Source of the DNA: Planctomycetota bacterium
GTDB taxonomy: Bacteria; Planctomycetota; Phycisphaerae; Phycisphaerales; UBA1924
Reading direction: 5' to 3'
NCBI GenBank assembly: GCA_033763975.1
Contig: JANRJM010000019.1
Location: forward strand, 29,085-93,084
Length of the DNA stretch: 64,000 nucleotides
Numbering within the stretch: position 1 is the first letter of the stretch; each line of letters begins with the position of its first letter. Below are positions 37,594 to 47,795 of the stretch, piece after piece. The translations under genes and the position numbers were made by a program. Below the pieces are notes generated by a model that was not told the DNA's origin, searched no databases, and saw only the letters and a program-made list of their open reading frames with translations.

Positions 37594-38651
37594 ACCTTCG
37601 CGATCTCCTCTACTCCGCCCGCCGTCACAACGCCAGCGACATCCACATCCTCGCCGGCTTCCCGCCGATGTTCCGCGTCGACGGCAACATCGTCCCCGCC
37701 AAGGGCGACGCCCTCACCCCGGAGTGGATCGACGAATCACTCCTCGCCCTCCTCACCCCGGACCAGAAGGCCCGCCTCGAGCGCGACTGGCAGCTCTGCA
37801 TCTCCGTCGTTCAGCACGCCGTCGGTCGCGCCCGCCTCACCGTCTACCGGCGCAACGGCCGCTGGGAGATCAGCATCCGCATGAGCGAGCTCGCCGTCCG
37901 CGCCCGCGAGCAGCTCGGCCTGCCCGCCATCATCGAAGACCTCGCCCGCAAGCCGCACGGCCTGGTCATCCTCACCGGGCCCACCGGCGTCGGCAAGACC
38001 ACCACCCTCCACTTCATGCTCGACCTCATCAACGCCGAGCGCTCCGCCAAGATCGTCACGATCGAAGACCCCATCGAGTACGTCCACCCCTTCAAGAAGT
38101 CCATCATCGTCCAGCAGGAAGTCCTCGTCGACGTCCACGACTTCGCCAACGCCCTCCGCCACGTCCTGCGACAAGACCCCGACGTCATCGCCATCGGCGA
38201 GATGCGCGACGCCGAGACCATCTACACCGCCCTCACCGCCGCCGAAACCGGGCACCTCGTCATCGCCACCCTCCACACTCCCGGCGCGCCCGACGTCGTC
38301 CAGCGCCTCGTCTCGGCCTTCCCCGAGGGCCGCCAGAACGAGATCCGCTTCATGCTCGCCGCCACCATCCAGGGCGTCGTCGCGCAGCAACTCCTGCCCA
38401 AGCCCGGCGGCGGACGCGTCATCTGCTGCGAGATCCTCACCGGCACCGGCGCCGTCCGCCACCAGATCCGCGAGAACGCCGTCCACCAGCTCTACACCGA
38501 GATGCAGTCCGGGCGCAAGCACGGCATGATCACCGTCGACCAGGCCCTCCTCGACCTCTACAACGCCGGCGAGATCACCTACGACACCGCCATCACGCAC
38601 GCCCGCCACCCCGACCAGATCCGCAAGCGCGCCGTGCGAGAGACCGTCTGA
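37590..38651 (+). CDS. PilT-like secretion/retraction ATPase
   Basis: A 353-aa hexameric ATPase of the PilT/PilU group, normally the motor retracting type IV pili. The N-terminal domain contains NASDIHILAGFPPMFRVDG; Walker A is GPTGVGKTTT, the Asp box lies in IVTIEDPIEY, Walker B is VIAIGEMRDAETI and the His box VIATLHT. No pilus assembly genes (pilB, pilC, pilM-Q) are here; the neighbours are the TPR and Ycf46-type genes. ATG 37590 overlaps the TPR stop. It may power another machine; the pseudopilin-like gene at 46621 is the only pilin-related protein in the window. Confidence 0.9.
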   Translation: MNLRDLLYSARRHNASDIHILAGFPPMFRVDGNIVPAKGDALTPEWIDESLLALLTPDQKARLERDWQLCISVVQHAVGRARLTVYRRNGRWEISIRMSELAVRAREQLGLPAIIEDLARKPHGLVILTGPTGVGKTTTLHFMLDLINAERSAKIVTIEDPIEYVHPFKKSIIVQQEVLVDVHDFANALRHVLRQDPDVIAIGEMRDAETIYTALTAAETGHLVIATLHTPGAPDVVQRLVSAFPEGRQNEIRFMLAATIQGVVAQQLLPKPGGGRVICCEILTGTGAVRHQIRENAVHQLYTEMQSGRKHGMITVDQALLDLYNAGEITYDTAITHARHPDQIRKRAVRETV

Positions 38652-38680
38652 CCACAACCTCGCCCGCGATACGATCGCCG

Positions 38681-39523
38681 ATGCCCCCGCCCGAGCCGCC
38701 CTGCGAAGTCGTCGTCGAAGACCTCCGCAAGGACTTCGGCGCCACCCGCGTCCTCCGCGGCATCGACCTCCGCATCCCCCGGGGCGATCTGGTCGCCATC
38801 GTCGGCGCCTCCGGCTGCGGCAAGACCGTCCTCCTCAAGCACATCACCGCGCACTTCCGCCCCGACGCCGGGCGCGTCCTCGTCGCCGATCACGAGGCCG
38901 ACCCCGACGCCAACGGCGCCGCGCCGCTCCGCGACCTCGCCACGCTCGACGACGAAGGCCTCGACCGCCTCCGCATGCACTGGGCCATGGTCTTCCAACG
39001 CAACGCCCTGCTCTCGGGCAGCGTGCTCGAGAACCTCGCCCTCTGGCCCCGCGAGATCAAACGCTGGAGCGACGAACGCATCCGGCCCTTCGCCCTCCGC
39101 GCCCTCGCCGACGTCGGCCTCGACCCCGCCGACGTGCTCGACAAGAGCCGCGAGGAACTTTCCGGCGGCATGGCCAAGCGCGTCGCCATCGCCCGCGCCC
39201 TCATCATGGACCCCGTCCTGCTCCTCTACGACGAGCCCACCGCCGGCCTCGACCCCGAGATGAGCACCCAGATCCACGACCTCATCGCCGCCACCCACGC
39301 CGCGCAGCCCGCCCTCGCCCGCGTGCGCGCGGGCGTCGTCCGCACGAGCATCATCGTCACGCACGACACCCAACTGCTCCAGCGTCTGCGCCCGCGCGTG
39401 GTGATGCTCCACGCCGGGCGCGTGCACGTCGACGCCCCGTTCGAGGCCTTCGCCGCCAGCGACGACGCCCACATCCGCCCCTACGTGGAGCAGATGGCGT
39501 TCATTCACCAGTCCAACCGCTGA
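38681..39523 (+). CDS. MlaF-like ABC transporter ATPase
   Basis: A 280-aa ATPase of the MlaF group. Walker A is GASGCGKT, the Q-loop VFQRNALL, the signature LSGGMAKR (the M-A-K-R form is typical of MlaF), Walker B LLLYDEPTAGLD and the switch His VTHD. A 16-residue Ala/Arg insertion precedes VTHD. It starts 29 bp after the pilT-like stop and probably shares that transcript. The matching MlaE-like permease is 11 kb upstream at 26598. Confidence 0.9.
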   Translation: MPPPEPPCEVVVEDLRKDFGATRVLRGIDLRIPRGDLVAIVGASGCGKTVLLKHITAHFRPDAGRVLVADHEADPDANGAAPLRDLATLDDEGLDRLRMHWAMVFQRNALLSGSVLENLALWPREIKRWSDERIRPFALRALADVGLDPADVLDKSREELSGGMAKRVAIARALIMDPVLLLYDEPTAGLDPEMSTQIHDLIAATHAAQPALARVRAGVVRTSIIVTHDTQLLQRLRPRVVMLHAGRVHVDAPFEAFAASDDAHIRPYVEQMAFIHQSNR

Positions 39524-39561
39524 TCCCGCTCCGGACTCGCCCCGGCCCAGCCGGGCCGCGC

Positions 39562-41748
39562 CTACCGGATCACGAGCATCTCGCGGTACGTCGGGATGGG
39601 CCACAGGTCCCGCGGCACGCGCGCCTCCAGCGCGTCCACCGCCTCGCGCACCTCCGCCAGCGCCGGGCGAACCGCGTCGCGCACGTGCGTCGCGTGCGCC
39701 CGCACCCCCTCGGGATGCTCGTCGGTCGCGCGCTCCAGCCCGGCGATCGCGCCACGCAGCGCGATCACCAGCTCGGACAGCTCCTCGAGCTGCGCCCGCG
39801 CCTCCGACGCGTCCACGTCCGCCGCCTGCGTCGCCGCCACCACCTCGCCCAGCTCCGTCTGGTGGCGCAGCGCCGCCGGCAGCACCTGCGTACGCGCGAT
39901 CGACGCCGCCGTCTCCGCCTCGATCAGCACCTGCTTCACGTACTTCTCGAGGAAGATGTGCTCGCGGCTCTCCACCTCCACCTTGCTCAGCACCTTGTGC
40001 TTGCGGAACACGTCGACGTTCTTCTTCTCGCCCAGCCGCTCCAGCGCCGCCACCGACTCGCGGTAGTTCGGCAGCCCGCGCTTGGCGGCCTCCGCGTGCC
40101 ACTCCGCCGTGTACCCGTCGCCGTCGAACAGCACCCGCTTGTGCTGCTTCACCAGCTTCTGCAGCGTCTCGCGCACCACGCTCTGCAGCTTCTTCTCGTC
40201 CGCGTTCTTCCCCAGCGCCTTCTCCAGCTGCGTCGCGACGAAGTCCAGGCTGTCGCACACGATCGTGTTCAGCACCGTCGCCGGCCACGCCACCGCGCTC
40301 GACGAACCAACGGCGCGGAACTCGAACTTGTTCCCCGTGAACGCGAACGGGCTCGTGCGGTTGCGGTCCCCGCTGTGCCGCGGAAGCTGCGGCAGCGTCC
40401 GCGCGCCCATGTCGATCTTCCCGCCCTTCATCGTGCTGCGGGGCGAGCCCGACTCCAGCTGCTCGATGATGTCCGTCAGCATGTCCCCCAGGAACACCGA
40501 CATGATCGCCGGCGGCGCCTCGTTCGCCCCCAGCCGGTGGTCGTTCGCCGCGCTCGCCACGCTCGCCCGCAGCAGGTCCGCGTGCAGGTCCACCGCGCGG
40601 ATCACCGCCACCAGGAACACCAGGAACTGCATGTTCGTGTGCGTCTCGTCCCGCGGGTCCAGCAGGTTCACGCCCGTGTTGGTCGACATCGACCAGTTCA
40701 CGTGCTTCCCGCTCCCGTTGATCCCCGCGAACGGCTTCTCGTGCAGGATGCACTGCAGCCCGTACCGCGGCGCCACCCGGCGCAGCGCCTCCATCACCAG
40801 CATCTGGTGGTCGCTCGCGATGTTCGCCGTCTCGAAGATCGGCGCCAGCTCGAACTGGCACGGCGCCACCTCGTTGTGACGCGTCTTCACCGGCACGCCC
40901 AGCCGGTACAGCTCCCGCTCCACCTCGCTCATGAACCCGATCACCCGCGTGGGGATCGAGCCGAAATAGTGGTCCTCCAGCTGCTGGTGCTTCGGGGGCT
41001 TGGCCCCAAAGAGCGTCCGATCGCACGTCACCAGGTCCTCGCGCCGGTAGTACAGCTCCCGGTCGACCAGGAAGTACTCCTGCTCGCACCCCAGCGTCGC
41101 GATCACGTTCGTCACCCCCGCGTCCGTCCCGAAGATCCGCAGGATCCGCAGCGCCTGCTCCGACAGCGCCTGCATCGACCGCAGCAGGGGCGTCTTCTTG
41201 TCCAGCGCTTCGCCGGTCCAGCTCACGAACACCGTCGGGATGCACAGCGTCACCGTGCCCCCGTTGCGGTTCAGGAACACCGGGCTCGTGCAGTCCCACG
41301 CCGTGTACCCGCGCGCCTCGAACGTCGCCCGCAGCCCGCCCGACGGGAAGCTCGACGCGTCCGGCTCGCCCCGAACCAGCGCCGACCCCGTGAACTCGCT
41401 CATCGCGCCCCCGTCCTCGTCGGGCACCAGGAACGAGTCGTGCTTCTCCGCCGTCAACCCCGTCAGCGGCTGGAACCAGTGCGTGTAGTGCGTCGCGCCA
41501 CGCTCCATCGCCCACTCTTTCATCGCCGCCGCCACCACGTCCGCGATCGACGGGTTCATCGGGTCCCCGTGCTCCACCGTCCGCACCAGCGCCTTGTACA
41601 CCCCCGCCGGCAGCCGCTGCTGCATCACCCGCAGCGTGAACACGTCCTCCCCGTACAGGTCCTCCACACGACGCTGCGGCTGCTGACCCGTCGCCTCCCC
41701 ACGATGGAATGCGATCGTCGGCGTCTTTCCGTTCAGCGGCGTCGTCAT
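39562..41748 (-). CDS. glnN: Type III glutamine synthetase (GlnN)
   Basis: ATP-dependent synthesis of glutamine from glutamate and ammonia, by the large hexamer-of-dimers GSIII form. 728 aa matches the usual length of about 700-730. Motifs: the N-terminal [12 protein letters not shown] region, [27 protein letters not shown] and the catalytic [22 protein letters not shown] 41748 follows AAGGGAG. It is transcribed away from trpA, which ends 143 bp upstream on the same strand. A GSIII alone, without glnB or glnA nearby, is ordinary for planctomycetes. Confidence 0.95.
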   Translation of the reverse strand: MTTPLNGKTPTIAFHRGEATGQQPQRRVEDLYGEDVFTLRVMQQRLPAGVYKALVRTVEHGDPMNPSIADVVAAAMKEWAMERGATHYTHWFQPLTGLTAEKHDSFLVPDEDGGAMSEFTGSALVRGEPDASSFPSGGLRATFEARGYTAWDCTSPVFLNRNGGTVTLCIPTVFVSWTGEALDKKTPLLRSMQALSEQALRILRIFGTDAGVTNVIATLGCEQEYFLVDRELYYRREDLVTCDRTLFGAKPPKHQQLEDHYFGSIPTRVIGFMSEVERELYRLGVPVKTRHNEVAPCQFELAPIFETANIASDHQMLVMEALRRVAPRYGLQCILHEKPFAGINGSGKHVNWSMSTNTGVNLLDPRDETHTNMQFLVFLVAVIRAVDLHADLLRASVASAANDHRLGANEAPPAIMSVFLGDMLTDIIEQLESGSPRSTMKGGKIDMGARTLPQLPRHSGDRNRTSPFAFTGNKFEFRAVGSSSAVAWPATVLNTIVCDSLDFVATQLEKALGKNADEKKLQSVVRETLQKLVKQHKRVLFDGDGYTAEWHAEAAKRGLPNYRESVAALERLGEKKNVDVFRKHKVLSKVEVESREHIFLEKYVKQVLIEAETAASIARTQVLPAALRHQTELGEVVAATQAADVDASEARAQLEELSELVIALRGAIAGLERATDEHPEGVRAHATHVRDAVRPALAEVREAVDALEARVPRDLWPIPTYREMLVIR

Positions 41749-41891
41749 ATGGCTCCCTTTCCGTCCCTGCGAACGGCATGGCATCCCGCCACGCCCCGGA
41801 GACCCTCCCCGGCCCGCGATTCTTCGCGGGTCATGCGCCCCGGGGTAGTCAGTTTTCTGTCGATTTCACCACCCGGCGCGAGCCGCCGCGC

Positions 41892-42716
41892 TCAGGCTTT
41901 CCCCGCCGGCAGCGCTCCCGTCGCCAGCCCGGCCATCAACTCCGCCGCGAAGCGCTCGCACCCGTCCGTCACATCCCCGCCCTTCGCGCCGATCTCCCCC
42001 AGCCGACGCACCAGCGCGCTCCCCACGATCGCCGCGTCCGCGTGCCGCGTCACCGCACGCACGTGCTCCGCCGTCGAGATCCCGAACCCAACCGCGATCG
42101 GCAGGTCCGTCATCGTGCGCAGCCGCGCGACCTTCCCGCTCACGTCCGGCGCCGCCGTCTGCTCGCCCGTCAGCCCCGCCCGCGCCAGCAGGTACACAAA
42201 CCCGGTCGCCGCCTTGGCGATCGCCTCCGCGCGCGCCAAGGGCGTGCTCGGGCTGATCATCAGCGGGCACGACACCCCCGCGTCCGCCGCCGCCCCGCGC
42301 AGCTCCTCCGACTCCTCAAAGGGCAGGTCCGGCACCAGCACCCCGTCGAACCCCGCGCTCTTCGCCCGCGACACGAACCCGCGCATCCCGCCCGCCCGGT
42401 GCACGATCGACACGCTCACCATCGCCACCAGCGCCATCTTCAGCCACGGGCGGATCTGCGCCACCTCCGCGAAGATGTTCCCAGGCGTCGCGCCCAGCTC
42501 GATCGCCCGGTGCATCGCCCCCGCGATCACCGCGCCGTCCGCGATCGGATCCGAGAACGGAATCCCCACCTCCGCGATCCGCACGCCCGCCCGCTCCAGC
42601 GACGGCAGCAGCAGCGACGTGTCCCCACGCCGCGGATACCCCGCGCAGATGAACGGCATCAGCGCCCGCCGCCCCTGCCCCCGCAGTTCCTGGAATACCT
42701 CGTCGATCCGAGACAC
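41892..42716 (-). CDS. trpA: Tryptophan synthase alpha subunit
   Basis: Cleaves indole-glycerol phosphate to indole. 274 aa from GTG 42716. Catalytic residues are in VRIAEVGIPFSDPIADG (Glu near residue 49) and DGVLVPDLPFEE (Asp near 60 in E. coli numbering); the phosphate-binding VGFGIST and AAIVGSALVRRL match the TIM barrel. trpB is not in the window, so the genes are split. It starts 27 bp downstream of the map stop and likely shares its transcript. Confidence 0.94.
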   Translation of the reverse strand: MSRIDEVFQELRGQGRRALMPFICAGYPRRGDTSLLLPSLERAGVRIAEVGIPFSDPIADGAVIAGAMHRAIELGATPGNIFAEVAQIRPWLKMALVAMVSVSIVHRAGGMRGFVSRAKSAGFDGVLVPDLPFEESEELRGAAADAGVSCPLMISPSTPLARAEAIAKAATGFVYLLARAGLTGEQTAAPDVSGKVARLRTMTDLPIAVGFGISTAEHVRAVTRHADAAIVGSALVRRLGEIGAKGGDVTDGCERFAAELMAGLATGALPAGKA

Positions 42717-42743
42717 TGCACGCCCCCTAGCCGAATCCCGCCG

Positions 42744-43613
42744 CTACCGCAGGATCACGTCCGCCACATCCTCCAACCCCTCGGTCAGCACCCGCGGCGC
42801 GCCATCCGTGATCAGCACGTCGTGCTCGTAGTGCACCGCCAGCGACCCGTCCTCGATGAACACCGGCCAGTCCGTCAGCTTCCGGTTCCCCTCGAACGCG
42901 TGCTGCACCGTCTTCCCGCTCGTCACACCGATCATCGGCTCCACCGCCACCAGGTTCCCCGCCTCCCACCGGTGCCCCGCCTCCGTCCACCCGTCCGGAC
43001 GCAGCGGGCGGTGGTTCAGCAGGTGGGGCGGCAGGTGCAGCCCGCGCCGCGACCGCTCGTCCTCCTTCCGCCCGATCCCGTGCCCGCCCCAGTTCTCCAC
43101 GCACCTGAACCCGTACTCCTTCTCCACCACGTCCTGCACCGTCACCGCCCAGTCCAGGTACGCCCGCCCGGCGCGCAGCGTGTCCACGCCGCGCCGCAGC
43201 GACTCCTTCCCGCTCCGCGTCAGCCGCGTCAGCAGGTCGCTCGGCTCTCCGAACACGTACGTCCACCCCGCGTCGCCCACCCACCCGCGGTACCACACCC
43301 CGATATCCACCTTCAGCACGTCCCCAGCCTTCAGCGCCTCGCGGTAGTACCCCGCCGTCCCATGCACCACGCACGAGTTCACGCTCAGGCACGCGTGCGA
43401 CGGGAACGGCGGGTGCCCCGCGATCGTGTACCCGCGGAAGCACGAGCGGCACGCCAGGTCCTCCAGCGTCCGTCCCACCCACGTGTCGATCTGTCCCAGC
43501 GTCTGCCCGTGCGCCAGAAACTCCGACAGGCGGCGGTGCACCTCGACCACCTTCTGCGCCGCCGCGTAGGCCGATTCAACCTCACTCTCGTTCAGGATCG
43601 GCACCTTCGGCAT
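42744..43613 (-). CDS. map: Methionine aminopeptidase type I
   Basis: Removes the initiator methionine. 289 aa from ATG 43613 (upstream in-frame sequence is Arg/Gly-rich and unlikely). The metal ligands are all visible: Asp in VLKVDIGVWY, Asp in GWVGDAGWT, His in NWGGHGIGR, Glu in AVEPMI and Glu in AVHYEHDV. His in SCVVHG is the substrate His. It has an extended linker after WGGHGIGRK (EDERSRRGLHLPP), typical of the longer bacterial MAPs. It precedes trpA. Confidence 0.94.
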   Translation of the reverse strand: MPKVPILNESEVESAYAAAQKVVEVHRRLSEFLAHGQTLGQIDTWVGRTLEDLACRSCFRGYTIAGHPPFPSHACLSVNSCVVHGTAGYYREALKAGDVLKVDIGVWYRGWVGDAGWTYVFGEPSDLLTRLTRSGKESLRRGVDTLRAGRAYLDWAVTVQDVVEKEYGFRCVENWGGHGIGRKEDERSRRGLHLPPHLLNHRPLRPDGWTEAGHRWEAGNLVAVEPMIGVTSGKTVQHAFEGNRKLTDWPVFIEDGSLAVHYEHDVLITDGAPRVLTEGLEDVADVILR

Positions 43614-43675
43614 CAGGGCCCCATGGTAGGTCGCGCCTGCCGCATCCCCGCGCCCGCCGGGCACGAATCCCTCCG

Positions 43676-44179
43676 GTGATCCGCCTCCCCTCCACAGACG
43701 ACGCGCACGCCCCCGCGCCCGTGCTCTGGAGATGGCACATCCCCTCCCCGCATCCGCTCGCCCGCCTCGCGCCCTTCGAACCCTTCCTGCCCCTCGCCCT
43801 CGCCGTGGCCTACGTCGCCGTCGTCCTCGCGATGGCCCGCGCATTGGGCCCCGTCGTCGTCGCCGTCCTCGTCTTCTCCCCCTTCGCCGCGCTCCAGGTG
43901 CTCCTCGCCTTCACCCTGCTCACCTGGAGCGTGCGCGCCGTGCGACGACACGTCGACCGCTCCCGACGCGCGCTCCTCCGCGACTCCCGCTGCGCGTCCT
44001 GCGCCTATTCACTTCACGGCGCCCCGCACGCCGCCGACGGGCTCGTCACCTGCCCGGAGTGCACCGCGCGCTGGGACCTGCGCCCGCGAGGCGGGGCCGT
44101 CGTCATCCGCCCGTTCGAAGCACCACCCGCCCGGCGCACACCACCATCGCCACCGGCGCGCCCCCGAGCGAATGCGTGA
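43676..44179 (+). CDS. Membrane protein with C-terminal zinc ribbon
   Basis: A 167-aa protein from GTG 43676. Two hydrophobic segments (about residues 37-60 and 62-86) are followed by a basic loop and a zinc ribbon (CASCAYSLHG ... CPECTARWDL). Similar CxxC-xY-xL...CPEC ribbons occur in the gene at 60062, suggesting a paralogous group. Its last 77 bp overlap the 3' end of hutI on the other strand. The function is not known. Confidence 0.68.
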   Translation: MIRLPSTDDAHAPAPVLWRWHIPSPHPLARLAPFEPFLPLALAVAYVAVVLAMARALGPVVVAVLVFSPFAALQVLLAFTLLTWSVRAVRRHVDRSRRALLRDSRCASCAYSLHGAPHAADGLVTCPECTARWDLRPRGGAVVIRPFEAPPARRTPPSPPARPRANA

Positions 44180-45344
44180 GGCTCCGCGGGTCGCCCTCGC
44201 GCAGCAGCACCAGGTCGCCGCGCATCCCCGGCGAAATCGCCCCTCGATCCGACAGCCCCAGCACCGCCGCCGCATTCACCGTGCACGCCGTGATCGCCTC
44301 CCGCGGCGTCAGCCCGCACAGCCGCACGCCCAGCCCCGCCGCGAGCGCCAGCGACGCGCACGGCGCCGATCCCGGGTTGCGGTTCGTCGCCACCGCCGCC
44401 GCGCCCCCCGCGTCGATCAGCCCGCGCAGGTCCGCCGCCTTCCCGCCCGCCGAACGCAGGTGCACCGCGCACGCCGGCAACCCCACGCCGATCACCGAAC
44501 TCGCCCCCAGCCGCGCCAGATCCTCCGCCGTCGTCGCCTCCAGGTGATCGATGCTCACCGCCCCCACACCCAGCGCCAGCCCGACCCCGCCCATGCTCGT
44601 GAACTGGTCCGCGTGCAGCCGCACCGGATGCCCCAGCGACCGCGCCGTTTCAAACAGCCGCCGCGCGTCCTCCACGCTCCACGCCCCGCGCTCGACGAAC
44701 GCGTCGATCGCCACGCCCGGGAACTCCGCGTGCACCGCGGGCAGCGTTTCCTCGATCGTCTCGCGCACAGACCCCGGCCGATCCGGGTCGATCGCGTGCC
44801 CCAGCAACGCCGTGTGCACGACCGTCCCGGGAAACCCGGCCGCCGCCTCGTGCGCCGCGCGCAGCATCTTCAACTCCTGCGCGCCCGTCAGCCCGTACCC
44901 GCTCTTCACCTCGATCGTCGTTGAGCCCAGCGCCAGCATCTCGCGCAGACGCTCCCCGAGCAGATCGCGCAGCGTCCCGACCGACGCCTCCCGCACCGCG
45001 CGCACCGTCGAGAAGATCCCACCCCCCGCCGCCAGAATCACCTCGTACCGCTCGCCCCGCAGCGTCCGCTCCCACTCGTCGTACCGGTCGCCCGCCCAGT
45101 TCGCGTGCGTGTGGCAATCCACCAACCCCGCCAGCAGCACCCGCCCCGCGGCCTCGATCACCTCCGCCCCCGACGCCGAGTCTTCGCCCACCGCCGCCGT
45201 TCCGGTCGGTCGCACCGCCGCGATCACCCCGCCGCGCACCACCACGTCGTGCCCCGGCAGATCAACCAGCCGTGCCATCGCCCCGCCCCGCTGCACGCCC
45301 GGCGCCGACGTCACCACCCGCGCGTTTCGAATCACCAGCGTCAT
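44103..45344 (-). CDS. hutI: Imidazolonepropionase
   Basis: Third step of histidine degradation, hydrolysing imidazolone propionate to formiminoglutamate. 413 aa of the amidohydrolase superfamily. Metal His pair in DCHTHANWAGDR, then IEVKSGYGLT, the metal His in LHADQFTSMGG, and the Asn/Pro-rich NRNPGSAP region. ATG 45344 overlaps the stop of hutG by 4 bp (ATGA), so the two genes are co-translated. hutH and hutU are not in the window. Confidence 0.93.
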   Translation of the reverse strand: MTLVIRNARVVTSAPGVQRGGAMARLVDLPGHDVVVRGGVIAAVRPTGTAAVGEDSASGAEVIEAAGRVLLAGLVDCHTHANWAGDRYDEWERTLRGERYEVILAAGGGIFSTVRAVREASVGTLRDLLGERLREMLALGSTTIEVKSGYGLTGAQELKMLRAAHEAAAGFPGTVVHTALLGHAIDPDRPGSVRETIEETLPAVHAEFPGVAIDAFVERGAWSVEDARRLFETARSLGHPVRLHADQFTSMGGVGLALGVGAVSIDHLEATTAEDLARLGASSVIGVGLPACAVHLRSAGGKAADLRGLIDAGGAAAVATNRNPGSAPCASLALAAGLGVRLCGLTPREAITACTVNAAAVLGLSDRGAISPGMRGDLVLLREGDPRSLTHSLGGAPVAMVVCAGRVVLRTGG

Positions 45345-46237
45345 GCGCACCCCGCCACGCCGCGCAGGAACTCCAGGAACACCCGCGCCGCCAGTCGTGC
45401 CGTGCGCCCGTCAACGTCCAGGGTCGGGTTCAGCTCCATGATGTCAAAGCACCGCACGCGCCCCGACGCGCCCAGCGCCCGCACCGCGCCCAGCACCTCC
45501 GCCGTCGCCGCCCCGCACGGGTTGATCGCGCTCACGCCCGGCGCCTCCCCCGCGCCGAACACGTCCATGTCCACGCTCACGAACGCCGCCCCCCGCGGCA
45601 GCACATCGCCCGCCGTCGTCTCCCGCCCGCCGTGCGCACGGAACCACTCCACGTGCGCCCGCTCGTTGGCGAACGCGTCCATCCCGACGATCGACAGCCG
45701 CCGCACGCCACACTCGCTGATCAGCCTGCGAAACGCCATCCCGCTCCCGACGCGCTCGCGCACATCCAGGTGCGCGTCAAAGTACACGCCCTCGTCCAGC
45801 GTCCGCCCCGCCCGCCGCTCGTGCTCGATCGTCGCCCGCGCCAGCGGCAGCGTCAGGTCGTGCCCACCGCCAACCCCCACCGGCAGCAGCCCCGCGCCCA
45901 GCAGCGCCCGCGCCGCCTCCTCCACGCGCGCGTGCGTCGCCCGCAGCGCATCCTCGTCCTCCCCCGGCGCCGGCTCCACATCACCCGCGTCGAACACGCC
46001 AGGCCATTCCCACCCCGACGGCTCCGCCACGCCGTACCGCGACAGCGCCGTCCGGAACGCCCCCGGCCCGCCCGCCGCACCGCGCCGCCCGTTGTTCAGC
46101 CGCACCCCGAGGTCATCCGCCAGCCCCAGCAGCCCGACCCGGCAACCCGTCGGGTCACCCGTCACGATCCGCGACGCCATCCGCGCCGGCGACATCGGAC
46201 GTGGCCAGACACCCGGGCGAACATGCGGCACGTCCAT
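45341..46237 (-). CDS. hutG: Arginase-family formimidoylglutamase
   Basis: Fourth step of histidine degradation, releasing formamide from formiminoglutamate. 298 aa. Binuclear manganese motifs are intact: GGGHDLTLP, DAHLDVRE, SVDMDVFGAG and the final C-F-D-I-M-E-L-N-P segment. Pairing with hutI in one operon separates it from arginase and agmatinase, which share the fold. ATG 46237 is the first clear start. Upstream 383 bp carry the promoter region of the divergent pseudopilin gene. Confidence 0.9.
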   Translation of the reverse strand: MDVPHVRPGVWPRPMSPARMASRIVTGDPTGCRVGLLGLADDLGVRLNNGRRGAAGGPGAFRTALSRYGVAEPSGWEWPGVFDAGDVEPAPGEDEDALRATHARVEEAARALLGAGLLPVGVGGGHDLTLPLARATIEHERRAGRTLDEGVYFDAHLDVRERVGSGMAFRRLISECGVRRLSIVGMDAFANERAHVEWFRAHGGRETTAGDVLPRGAAFVSVDMDVFGAGEAPGVSAINPCGAATAEVLGAVRALGASGRVRCFDIMELNPTLDVDGRTARLAARVFLEFLRGVAGCA

Positions 46238-46620
46238 AGTCCTCGCATCCTACCTCCCGGCACGCGACGCTTCCCCGAGTGAGCCGCGAGTCTCCCTCCG
46301 CGAGCGCCGCTCACCAACCCGTGCACCGGCGCGGCGTCAGTTCGACCGCCGCCAATCGTCGTCACCGATCCTCGCCGAGGGCTCCGATGTCCTCGTTTCC
46401 CCCTGCATGACCGCCTAGCACCCGCCGAACGCCCCCGTCGCGTGTCGTTTGCGCTCGAATCGCCTTGCGTGAAATGTGCCGTTCGTTTAGAGTTTCCACC
46501 GAAGGTAGACGGATTGCCGGATCGGAGACGTCTCCCGTGGGGTCCGGCATGGTGTTTCTCGGTTCCCGGCGCTCGTCCGGGCGTTCGTCTCGGTGCGGTT
46601 TTTCTCAGGGAGGCTGCGTA
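46238..46620. other. Divergent intergenic region hutG/pseudopilin
   Basis: 383 bp without a gene. It contains the predicted promoter at 46465-46493 and a leader of about 120 bp to the pseudopilin ATG, with AGGGAGG at 46607-46613 as ribosome site. I see no strong hairpin or riboswitch-like pairing, and no ORF with matching codon bias. Confidence 0.5.
46465..46493 (+). promoter_or_regulatory. Predicted sigma-70 promoter of the pseudopilin gene
   Basis: TTGCGT at 46465-46470 and TAGAGT at 46488-46493 are separated by 17 bp, in a locally AT-richer stretch 130 bp ahead of the start codon. Four of six bases match each consensus hexamer, so this is a moderate prediction. Confidence 0.4.
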
Positions 46621-47685
<1,065 letters not shown>

Positions 47686-47719
47686 ACGCCCACCGGGCCC
47701 GCCACTCCCACGTCCTCTG

Positions 47720-47749
47720 CACCCCCGCCCCGGCGGGGGTGTTTGTTTT
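47720..47749 (+). terminator. Rho-independent terminator after the pseudopilin
   Basis: A perfect 10-bp G/C-rich stem (CACCCCCGCC with GGCGGGGGTG), a 2-nt loop and the tail TTTGTTTT. It lies 35 bp downstream of the stop and 47 bp ahead of tyrS, so tyrS must have its own promoter or depend on readthrough. Confidence 0.88.
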
Positions 47750-47795
47750 CCCACCACGCCGCTCCCCGCCCACCGCCCATCTACGCTCTCGCCCG

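Noticed and set aside
36658..38657. Long minus-strand frames opposite the TPR and PilT-like genes
   Set aside because: They are Val/Glu/Gly-rich shadows caused by high GC; the plus-strand genes carry intact motifs.
41813..41830. Hairpin with a 7-bp CCCGCGA stem between trpA and the glutamine synthetase
   Set aside because: It has no T-run on either strand and is short, so it is not called a terminator.
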